Positions 13,312-19,050 of a DNA stretch of 35,677 bases are shown here, in pieces; the stretch's first letter is position 1, and each line of letters opens with the position of its first letter. The position numbers and the translations under genes were made by a program. The DNA is from a virus, in the IMG/VR virus record IMGVR_UViG_3300034159_000093, positions 1 through 35,677 of that record, one strand, 5' to 3'. The notes below the pieces were generated by a model. That model had not been told where the DNA came from. It searched no databases and was given only the letters and a program-made list of their open reading frames with translations.

Positions 13312-13380
13312 GTATTGCTTACGCATCGTAGATCTGGCTTATTTTGCCGTGCCTAGACCTTGACGAGTTGTAGATCTTAG
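13291..13380. promoter_or_regulatory. Three operators O1-O3 centred on AGATCT
   Basis: Copies are CCAAGATCTACGG (13291-13303), CGTAGATCTGG (13327-13337) and TTGTAGATCTTAG (13368-13380). O1 is in inverse orientation to O2 and O3. Centres are 36 and 42 bp apart. O1 lies in the repressor promoter spacer, O3 in the early promoter spacer and O2 midway. This is a standard place for a repressor to block both promoters and to cooperate across the middle site. Confidence 0.75.
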
Positions 13381-13388
13381 TGTATAGT
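13360..13388 (+). promoter_or_regulatory. Early rightward promoter
   Basis: TTGACG (13360-13365), exactly 17 bp, then TATAGT (13383-13388). The expected start lies near 13395, giving a 48-base leader before the ATG at 13443. Operator O3 sits in the spacer, so this promoter should be silent when the repressor is bound. Confidence 0.8.
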
Positions 13389-13442
13389 ATTCTTAACGAC
13401 AGGAATTCAAAGCACTACAACGCACCAGCAAGGAGCCCCCTG

Positions 13443-14156
13443 ATGAACCTCCACGAGCGCACCGCCCTCACCCGCCAGAACATCCTCGACAACGACGCCG
13501 CCCAGGCGCGCGACGACGCGCAGGCCGCGCTGATCGCGGAGAGCGTGGAGCTCGCGCCGCTCAGCTACGTGGCGATGCGCGACGCCCGCGACGCGGGGAC
13601 GCTGCCGGCGCTGCTGGCCGCGCTGGCCGACGATCTGGTGCGGGCGCAGGCGCTGCGCTTCCTCGTCGAGCGCCGCGCCGAGACCGGGGCGGGCTGGGGC
13701 TGGGGCGACGTCGACGACGTCGAGCGGCGCTTCCGCCTGACGATCGCCCGCGCCCGCCGCGAGCAGCTGGCGGCCCGCATCGGCCAGGCCCAGGCCGCGA
13801 CGCTGGCCGCGCTGGCCCGCGCCGAGCTCCCGGCCGACGCTGCGGTCGCCCAGGAGGCCGCGGCGGACCTTCGGCCCGAGCCGGCGGGCGAAGAGGAGCC
13901 GGAGTGCCGCAACGACGGCGAGCCCGGCCGCTGGGTGCGGACGCTCGAGCCCACGGCCGACGACGCGCGCGTGCGCTTCTACCGCAACTGGTCGGCGACC
14001 GTGGGCGGCTGGTCCTGGCGGGCCGTGCGCGCCTACCTCGGCTTCTACCTGCCCTACCCGACGACGCCGGAGGCCTGGCGCGAGCTGGGGCGGACGGTCG
14101 CCGAGGTGGCGGCCGAGCGGAAGGGGGGTGATCCGCGTGAAGTGGTAGCAGCATAG
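13443..14156 (+). CDS. First early protein, unknown (237 aa)
   Basis: Not recognised. The ATG at 13443 (MNLHERTALTRQN) has AAGGAG seven bases upstream; the frame opens earlier, but that part overlaps the promoter. The first 130 residues are Ala-rich and helical (DAQAALIAESVELAPLSYVA). The C-terminal part has an aromatic cluster (RFYRNWSATVGGWSWRAVRA). As the first gene transcribed from the repressed promoter it is a good candidate for lytic commitment, an anti-repressor or host takeover, but no domain supports any of these. Confidence 0.75.
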   Translation: MNLHERTALTRQNILDNDAAQARDDAQAALIAESVELAPLSYVAMRDARDAGTLPALLAALADDLVRAQALRFLVERRAETGAGWGWGDVDDVERRFRLTIARARREQLAARIGQAQAATLAALARAELPADAAVAQEAAADLRPEPAGEEEPECRNDGEPGRWVRTLEPTADDARVRFYRNWSATVGGWSWRAVRAYLGFYLPYPTTPEAWRELGRTVAEVAAERKGGDPREVVAA

Positions 14157-14161
14157 CTCGA

Positions 14162-14197
14162 AGGCCCGCGCCGGCGTTCGAGCGCCGATGCGGGCCT
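14162..14197 (+). terminator. Hairpin after first early gene
   Basis: AGGCCCGC/GCGGGCCT plus CGGCG/CGCCG, separated by a 2x2 internal loop, with a TTCGAG loop. It follows the stop at 14156. No T-run; it may reduce, rather than stop, transcription into the following genes. Confidence 0.5.
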
Positions 14198-14269
14198 CCA
14201 TCTCACACAGCCAGGGCGGCGAACGAAGAGCAAGCAACCCCGCCGCCCCAACACAGAAAGAATACCACA

Positions 14270-14542
14270 GTGAAGAGCCTCGCAATCATCGCCCTGGCCC
14301 TCTCCATCGCCCTCCCCGCCGCCCCGGCCCGCCCGGCCTGCTCTGAGGTGCAGAGCGCGACCGCTGTCCTCGACGGCCAGTATTACGCCGTCGCCTGCCC
14401 CCAGGGCTCACTCACGGTGAGCGCCCGCGCTGGCCAGCCGGCCCCGGCGCTCGGCCCGGCCCGGATCACCTCGACGACCGTCCGGCGGGTCACGGTCTAC
14501 ACGCTGGTCGCCGGCGGCGAGCGCTACGGGGTGCAGCGATGA
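14270..14542 (+). CDS. Small secreted protein with signal peptide
   Basis: Encodes 90 residues. It opens with a textbook signal peptide (MKSLAIIALALSIALPAAPA) and an Ala/Pro cleavage region near residues 20-23. The mature part of about 67 residues has two cysteines (24 and 43), one at or near the new N-terminus, and is rich in Val/Thr/Tyr as in a small beta fold. The GTG at 14270 follows AAGAATACCAC; the ribosome site is weak. Secreted early phage proteins can alter the cell surface, for example to exclude other phages; here that is inference. Confidence 0.65.
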   Translation: MKSLAIIALALSIALPAAPARPACSEVQSATAVLDGQYYAVACPQGSLTVSARAGQPAPALGPARITSTTVRRVTVYTLVAGGERYGVQR

Positions 14543-14790
14543 TGATCTCACTCACACGCCAGGTTGGAGCCGCGGGGATGCTGACCAACGCCGAGTGGGA
14601 GCTGCTCACGCACGGGCGCAAGGTCGCCTGGCTGGCGGGCCTCGACGACCTGCAGGTCAGGGCCCAGGCCAGCGTGCGGGCGTCGGCCAGCCGGCGCGGG
14701 GTCGACGCGGTGATCAACGCCTGGGTGACGTGCGGCTACTTGAGCATCGATCGCGCGGCGGGCGCGCTGGCCGCGGAGGTGGCGCCATGA
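14539..14790 (+). CDS. Small hypothetical protein (83 aa)
   Basis: Unknown function. The ATG at 14539 overlaps the stop of the secreted-protein gene (ATGA), and its own stop overlaps the next start (ATGA), so three genes form a tight chain. Mostly helical, with one cysteine (VINAWVTCGYLSIDRAAGAL). No motif recognised. Confidence 0.6.
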   Translation: MMISLTRQVGAAGMLTNAEWELLTHGRKVAWLAGLDDLQVRAQASVRASASRRGVDAVINAWVTCGYLSIDRAAGALAAEVAP

Positions 14791-14903
14791 GCAAGAAGAC
14801 GCAGGACAAGCCGGTGGTGGTCAGCGACGCCACGCTAAGGCGGCTGATCGCGACGGGCGGGCGCATCGTGGCCCCGCCCACCGGGCCCGTGAAGACAGCG
14901 TAG
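14787..14903 (+). CDS. 38-residue small protein
   Basis: A short gene linked to the previous one by ATGA, with GGAGG seven bases upstream of its ATG. The sequence is basic at the N-terminus (MSKKTQDKPVVV), then a helix-like SDATLRRLIATGGRIV. No known family. The ribosome site and coupling argue that it is translated. Confidence 0.55.
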   Translation: MSKKTQDKPVVVSDATLRRLIATGGRIVAPPTGPVKTA

Positions 14904-14917
14904 CAACGAGGCCAGCG

Positions 14918-15394
14918 ATGATCGGGCACATCTACCTGCTGCATTTCCACCGCCCCCTGGGCAACCTGACGAACGCCCGCGCGCTGGCCTCGCACTACAT
15001 CGGCTGGGCGCTCGACCCGGAGGCCCGCGAGCGGGCGCACCGCGCGGGCCAGGGCGCGGCGATGACGCGGGCGGCCGCCGCCGCCGGGATCCCCTGGGAC
15101 CTCTTCGTCCTGGGGGAGGGCGACCGGGCGCTCGAGCGGCGGATCAAGAACCTGAAGGCGACCCCGCGCCTGTGCCCGATCTGCGGGCGACGCCACCCCG
15201 GCGGCCGGCTGCGCCTGCCCCAGCTCGTCTACGCGCAGCTGGCCCTCGACCTCGACGACCCCTTCGATCTGCCCGCCCCTGGCACGCGCTGGGACTACTA
15301 TGAGCTCAGCCAGCAGCGGCGCTGGCGTGAGGCCCGCGCCCTGCCGCTCGGCCAGTACGACGGCCAGGTCGACAATGTTGGCATCGCATTCTGA
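14918..15394 (+). CDS. GIY-YIG-like phage protein
   Basis: Encodes 158 residues. The opening GHIYLLHF and the later HYIGWALDPEARERAHRAGQ resemble the two strands and following helix of a GIY-YIG nuclease fold. RALERRIKNLK fits the family's later basic region, and a small cysteine pair follows (RLCPICGRRH). Similar stand-alone proteins occur in many phages and plasmids of high-G+C bacteria and are often annotated as endonucleases. The classical catalytic Arg and Glu cannot be placed with certainty, so nuclease activity is not assured. Start ATG 14918 with GAGG upstream. Confidence 0.7.
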   Translation: MIGHIYLLHFHRPLGNLTNARALASHYIGWALDPEARERAHRAGQGAAMTRAAAAAGIPWDLFVLGEGDRALERRIKNLKATPRLCPICGRRHPGGRLRLPQLVYAQLALDLDDPFDLPAPGTRWDYYELSQQRRWREARALPLGQYDGQVDNVGIAF

Positions 15395-15439
15395 CGCGCC
15401 CCCTGTCGGCGCGGCACCACAACGAAAGCAAGGCTCTCA

Positions 15440-16315
15440 ATGACCTCCCCCATCGGTCGCAACAAAGTCCGCCAGGCCCAGGACGTGATCACCCTCCAAT
15501 ACGCCAACGGCAAGAGCGTGGCGCGCGCTGAGGGCAGCCGGGGGCGCTTCCTGCCCCTGATCGGCTTCCATATCGAGGTGGGCCGGGACGCCGAGATCGA
15601 CGCGGCGCTCGTGGTCGCCAAGGTGGCCCAGATCGAGATCCGGCACCAGCGCCCCGGCGGGGCCGAGGTGATCCGGCACTGGTTCCTGGGCGAGACGGTG
15701 CGGCTGTACCCGGTGACCAGCGGCCCGGTCGCCTCGACGGTCGCGGCCTCGCTTGCCGGGAGGAACGCCGCCCTGACGGCCGACGCGGGCATCGGCATCC
15801 GCTGGGGCGAGGGCGAGCGCAGCAAGCTGGCCGTGCGCGGCTACCTCGAGGTGCTGGTGCGGGCGGGCTGCCTGCGCCTGGTCCAGCTCTCGGTGCGCTC
15901 GCGCATGACTGACGAGCTGCTGAAGGCCCTGGTCGACCACGGCCGGGTCTGCGAGGCCGCCGACGGCCTGGTCGACCGCTCGCGCCACCCTGAGGTCGTC
16001 TGCTACCACGAGGTCGCGCTGCCCCTGGGCCCCGGTGAGGAGGCCGTCTGGGGCAAGGCCGACACGACCGCAGTGACCCCCTTCGTGAGCCAGCACGCCC
16101 AGGAGGTCGACGCCGACTACCTGCGCGGCGTGTGGCGTCCCGACGCGGTGCAGGCGGCGGCGCTCCGCGACTGGGAGGGCATTCAGGCCTGGGCCCACGA
16201 GTACGCGGCCCAGGCCGATGAGGCGGGCCCCGTCCCGCCGGCCGGCTACGACGCCGACGGCGTGGCGATCGACGATGAGGCCCCGCCCGCCCGGCGGGCC
16301 TACGGCCGGCACTGA
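15440..16315 (+). CDS. Hypothetical early protein (291 aa)
   Basis: Not recognised. Mixed alpha/beta composition with a beta-rich first third (LIGFHIEVGRDAEIDAALVV, AQIEIRHQRPGGAEVIRHWF) and an acidic C-terminus (DADGVAIDDEAPPARRAYG). Such a beta core with an acidic tail is reminiscent of phage single-strand DNA-binding or recombination accessory proteins, but no signature is visible. Start at 15440, with AAGG upstream. A perfect palindrome follows before the next gene. Confidence 0.7.
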   Translation: MTSPIGRNKVRQAQDVITLQYANGKSVARAEGSRGRFLPLIGFHIEVGRDAEIDAALVVAKVAQIEIRHQRPGGAEVIRHWFLGETVRLYPVTSGPVASTVAASLAGRNAALTADAGIGIRWGEGERSKLAVRGYLEVLVRAGCLRLVQLSVRSRMTDELLKALVDHGRVCEAADGLVDRSRHPEVVCYHEVALPLGPGEEAVWGKADTTAVTPFVSQHAQEVDADYLRGVWRPDAVQAAALRDWEGIQAWAHEYAAQADEAGPVPPAGYDADGVAIDDEAPPARRAYGRH

Positions 16316-16333
16316 TATCCGACACGACGCCCC

Positions 16334-16361
16334 CCCCCCTGCTACGGCCGTAGCAGGGGGG
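16334..16361. repeat. 28-bp perfect palindrome with TGCTACGGCCGTAGCA core
   Basis: Fourteen-bp arms (CCCCCCTGCTACGG and complement) meet without a loop, just upstream of GGAG and the ATG at 16375. The same core occurs at 100 and 18900. No T-run follows, so a DNA-binding site or RNA-stability stem is as likely as a terminator. Confidence 0.7.
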
Positions 16362-16374
16362 CTGGAGATTCGCC

Positions 16375-16710
16375 ATGACCCTGCGCCACGTCTTTCTGGA
16401 GCTCTACGAGGTCGCCCTGGCCCGCGCCACGCCGGCGCAGCGCGGCGAGAGCTTCCGGCGGCTCAAGAACGGGGCCACGATCACGGTGCGCGCCCAGGGC
16501 CGGAAGCGCCAGGTCCTGCTCGGCCGCCAGTCGGCCCCCGTCGGTGAGGGCGAGGAGGCGACCTTCCGGCGCGACGGGCAGATCCCGGCCGACGCCGAGC
16601 GGCGCGAGTACCAGGCCGGGCCGTGGCACTACGTGGCCCTGACGTGGGAGGCCCCGCCTGAGCTGTGGGATGGGACAATGCCGACGGTGGAGCTTCCGCC
16701 GTCGCTGTGA
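16375..16710 (+). CDS. Small hypothetical protein (111 aa)
   Basis: Unknown. Basic middle (RRLKNGATITVRAQGRKRQV) then an acidic, beta-like end with aromatic residues (YQAGPWHYVALTWEAPPELW). GGAG six to seven bases upstream of ATG 16375. Its stop (TGA) touches the next start region. Possibly a partner of the ASCH-like protein encoded next. Confidence 0.65.
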   Translation: MTLRHVFLELYEVALARATPAQRGESFRRLKNGATITVRAQGRKRQVLLGRQSAPVGEGEEATFRRDGQIPADAERREYQAGPWHYVALTWEAPPELWDGTMPTVELPPSL

Positions 16711-16721
16711 TGGGGGATGTA

Positions 16722-17243
16722 ATGAAAGGCCTCACGCTGACTTTGCCCTGGCCGTACCTGATCGCCGCCGCAGCGGCCCGGCCTGAGCTCGGCAAATCGT
16801 GGGAGACCCGCGACTGGGCCCCGCCGACGTGGCGGGGCGAGATCGCGATCCACGCCGCCGAGAACCTCAAGCCGGTGGGCGGGCCGGCGGGGCTCGTCGA
16901 CCTCTGCGACTCGTCGCCGTTCCGCCAGGCGCTGGCCAGCCTGGGCCTCACGGGGCGCGACCTGCTGGACAAGGCACGGCGCGGCGTGATCGTCGCCGTG
17001 GTCAGGCTGGCCGATGTGGGACAGGTTACGAGTGACGATCACTGGGTGCTCTGGCGCGGCGAGTATCGATACGATGAGGTTCTAGAGCCGGAGCTGAGCT
17101 TCGGCGACTACTCGCGCGGCCGCCGCGTCTGGCGCCTGGCGGAGATCCGCGCCATCGCCGAGCCGGTGCGGTGCCGCGGGGTCATGGGCCTCTGGGAGGT
17201 GCCGGCGGTCGTCGAGGCCGCGATCAGGGCGCAGCTGCGATGA
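16722..17243 (+). CDS. ASCH/PUA-like RNA- or nucleotide-binding protein
   Basis: Encodes 173 residues from ATG 16722 (MKGLTLTLPWPYLIA); an alternative ATG lies at 16710. The pattern is that of ASCH proteins: LTLPWPYL near the start, KSWETRDWAPPTWRGEIAIH (the binding strand and pocket), GVIVAVVRLADV, and a C-terminal VMGLWEVP. Phage ASCH proteins are related to the PUA fold and are thought to bind RNA or modified nucleotides; some are nucleases or RNA-modification aids. The exact substrate here cannot be read. It is overlapped by a short following ORF (ATGA). Confidence 0.75.
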   Translation: MKGLTLTLPWPYLIAAAAARPELGKSWETRDWAPPTWRGEIAIHAAENLKPVGGPAGLVDLCDSSPFRQALASLGLTGRDLLDKARRGVIVAVVRLADVGQVTSDDHWVLWRGEYRYDEVLEPELSFGDYSRGRRVWRLAEIRAIAEPVRCRGVMGLWEVPAVVEAAIRAQLR

Positions 17244-17332
17244 GCGCTGAGGGCGCGCTGCCCGCCCTGCCCACGCCGCCGCTGACGCAAGCCTGGCGCA
17301 AGTTGGCGCAAGAGCGCCCCTGTCACCACTGA
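17240..17332 (+). CDS. Possible 30-residue peptide gene
   Basis: An ATG at 17240 overlaps the ASCH stop (ATGA) and opens MSAEGALPALPTPPLTQAWR, ending after KLAQERPCHH with a TGA inside the loop of a hairpin. Three 10-bp repeats (about 17284-17313) lie within it. Coupling favours translation, but the low complexity and the hairpin argue against. Treat as tentative. Confidence 0.3.
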   Translation: MSAEGALPALPTPPLTQAWRKLAQERPCHH

Positions 17333-17340
17333 CAGGGGCG
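17315..17340 (+). terminator. Hairpin upstream of recombinase 2
   Basis: Eleven-bp perfect arms (CGCCCCTGTCA and complement) with loop CCAC, followed by TCCCCTTG. It probably ends the early transcript before the recombinase gene. The T content is modest, so its strength is uncertain. Confidence 0.6.
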
Positions 17341-17410
17341 TCCCCTTGCCCGCCCCCTAGACGCCCGTGCTACCCTCCGGGTAGGCCCCTGCGCCCGCCC
17401 GGAGGTTCCC

Positions 17411-18370
17411 ATGGCCCCGCTCACGGATCGCGTCCTGCTGCGTTACGATCCCGAATCGTCCTTTCAGGAAGTATCGCCGGTCGCCGCCTACCTGGCCACG
17501 CTGGCCCCCACGAGCGCCGCGACCCAGGCCGCCGCGCTGAAGGCCCTGGCGGCCTGGCTCGGCGCTGCGGACTCCCACGCCTACCCCTGGCACCAGGTGG
17601 CCTGGCACCGGGTCGCCTGGCTCCGGGGACAGCTCGCCGCCCGCTACGCCCCCGCCACGGCCAACCGCGTGCTCTCGGCGCTCAAGGGCACGCTGCTGGC
17701 CTGCCGCCGCATGGGCCTGCTGGGGGCCGACGACTACGCGCGCCTCGTCGACGTCCGCCCCGTGCGCGGCCAGGCCGCCCCGCGCGGCCGCATGCTCGAC
17801 GATGCGGAGCTCGCCGCGCTTTTCCGCGCCTGCGCCGGCGATGCGACCCCCCGCGGCCGCCGCGACGCGGCCCTGCTCGCCGTGGGCGTCGCCGGCGGCC
17901 TGCGCCGCGCCGAGCTCTCGGCGCTCGACGTGGCCGACGTCGCCGGCGACGGGCGGATCAGCGTGCGGCAGGGCAAGGGGGCCAAGGACCGCGCCGTCTA
18001 CCTGGCGGGCGACGCGCTTGCCCTGCTGCGGTGCTGGCTGCCCTGCCGGCCCGCCGGCCCGCTCTTCGTGGCGATCAGCCGCAGCGGCCGGCTGCTCGAG
18101 GACCGACGCCTCACCCCGGCCGCCGTGCGCTACGTGCTGCTGGAGCGCTGCAAGCAGGCCGGCATCGCCCCGGCGACGCCGCACGATATGCGCAGGACCG
18201 CGATCAGCCGCCTGCTCGACCGCGGCGTCGACCTCTCGACCGCCGCGAAGGTCGCCGGCCACGCCTCGACGGATACGACGGCGCGCTACGACCGGCGCGG
18301 CGAGCGGGCGCTGATCGCGGCGGGCGCGGCCCTGGGCGAGCTGCCAGGGGCCGACGAACGACCGTGCTAG
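17411..18370 (+). CDS. Tyrosine recombinase 2 (XerC/D-like)
   Basis: Encodes 319 residues. The N-terminal SAM-like domain is at 20-110 (AAYLATLAPTSAATQAAALK). The catalytic residues are complete: Arg165 in GGLRRAELSALDV, Lys189 in GKGAKDRAVYL, His258-x-x-Arg261 in HDMRRTAIS, His284 in VAGHASTDTT and Tyr293 in ARYDRRG. It is closest in style to Xer or transposon/plasmid resolving recombinases rather than phage int proteins. Start ATG 17411 with GGAGG five bases upstream. With ParM/ParR in the same genome, a job as multimer resolvase of an extrachromosomal circle is an attractive inference. Tandem 10-bp repeats and a hairpin lie just upstream and could be part of its site. Confidence 0.9.
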   Translation: MAPLTDRVLLRYDPESSFQEVSPVAAYLATLAPTSAATQAAALKALAAWLGAADSHAYPWHQVAWHRVAWLRGQLAARYAPATANRVLSALKGTLLACRRMGLLGADDYARLVDVRPVRGQAAPRGRMLDDAELAALFRACAGDATPRGRRDAALLAVGVAGGLRRAELSALDVADVAGDGRISVRQGKGAKDRAVYLAGDALALLRCWLPCRPAGPLFVAISRSGRLLEDRRLTPAAVRYVLLERCKQAGIAPATPHDMRRTAISRLLDRGVDLSTAAKVAGHASTDTTARYDRRGERALIAAGAALGELPGADERPC

Positions 18371-18463
18371 GCGCGCTCCCGTGGCACGCCTGGCCCGCGA
18401 CGCCCCAGGGCGGTGTCCTTGGACGCCGAGATCGTCAGCGGGCCGCTCAGCGCGCCACAGGGC

Positions 18464-18492
18464 TTGCTGGCGAGACACGCGCGTGCTAGTAT
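18464..18492 (+). promoter_or_regulatory. Promoter with extended -10
   Basis: TTGCTG (18464-18469), 17 bp, TGC then TAGTAT (18487-18492). It points into an interval that has no convincing gene and ends in a good terminator. A start at about 18499 would fall on the A of an ATG. Confidence 0.65.
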
Positions 18493-18498
18493 CTGGGC

Positions 18499-18926
18499 AT
18501 GGTAGCGCCGCCCTGCAGGCGCCATCCGGGTGGAATGCCTGGCCGCGACACCGAGGGCACGTCGCAGCACAGCCATAAACGCCACGAGCGTGCAAATGCC
18601 TGCTGCGCTGCCCTCCACACTGACCTGTCGGGGAAAGACCCGGCACCAATGCCCACAACACGTGGGCACCGCGCGAGATAGGACGGGCTGCGCATACGGC
18701 GTGTTGATCCCGAACGGGGGAGCGCACTGGCAGTGGAACGTATGCTCAGGCTAGGCCGCTACACTGCCCCTGGCTCGCGCCGTAGCCGGCGGTATCATCC
18801 GCCGGGGTGCCCGACGTCCGAGGGGGCCCCTGATCGCGGGGGCCCCGCCTTTCAGCCGAAGCCCTGCACATAGGGCGAGATCGCGGGCCCGCGGCCCCCT
18901 GCTACGGCGTAGCAGGGGGCCCTTTT
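18499..18926 (+). ncRNA. Candidate structured non-coding RNA or leaderless small ORF
   Basis: A transcript from 18499 to the terminator at 18926 would be about 430 nt. Stems visible by eye: TGCCCAC/GTGGGCA with loop AACAC (about 18652-18670), GTCGGG/CCCGGC with loop GAAAGA (one G-U pair), CCGGCGG/CCGCCGG with loop TATCAT, and a GGGGCCCC stem near 18817-18843. Several frames are open, e.g. a 60-residue one starting at 18499 (MVAPPCRRHPGG...), but codon use is poor and no ribosome site is seen. A regulatory RNA is favoured; a leaderless peptide is the alternative. Confidence 0.45.
18893..18926 (+). terminator. Terminator before late operon
   Basis: Thirteen-bp perfect arms (GGCCCCCTGCTAC and complement) around GGC, then CTTTT. 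The stem contains the TGCTACGGCGTAGCA element (18900-18914). It separates the RNA candidate from the late promoter. Confidence 0.85.
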
Positions 18927-18956
18927 GCGCCCTGGTACGCTCCACTAGCCCCCCTG

Positions 18957-19007
18957 TGCTATACTCGCCATGAGATCAGGGTGCGCGGCAAGCGAATACC
19001 TGATCTC
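18957..19007 (+). promoter_or_regulatory. Late promoter with 5' stem-loop
   Basis: TGC-TATACT (18957-18965) is a good extended -10; no clear -35. A perfect inverted repeat GAGATCAGG (18972-18980) and complement (18999-19007) follows at the expected start of the RNA, then TTTATG. It may be an operator or a 5' stem-loop that tunes late expression; its AGATC core recalls the AGATCT operators. The endolysin ribosome site is 30 bases further on. Confidence 0.6.
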
Positions 19008-19050
19008 TTTATGCACTGCGCACCCTGGCTCTACTCCAGGAGCGCATGGT

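Noticed and set aside
15437-16312. Long minus-strand ORF opposite the 291-residue gene
   Set aside because: High G+C makes long antisense frames common; the plus-strand frame has a start site, normal protein composition and correct neighbours.
18970-19050. Extended N-terminus of the endolysin
   Set aside because: No domain there, it overlaps a stem-loop leader, and the start at 19051 has AGGAG; kept only as a leaderless possibility.
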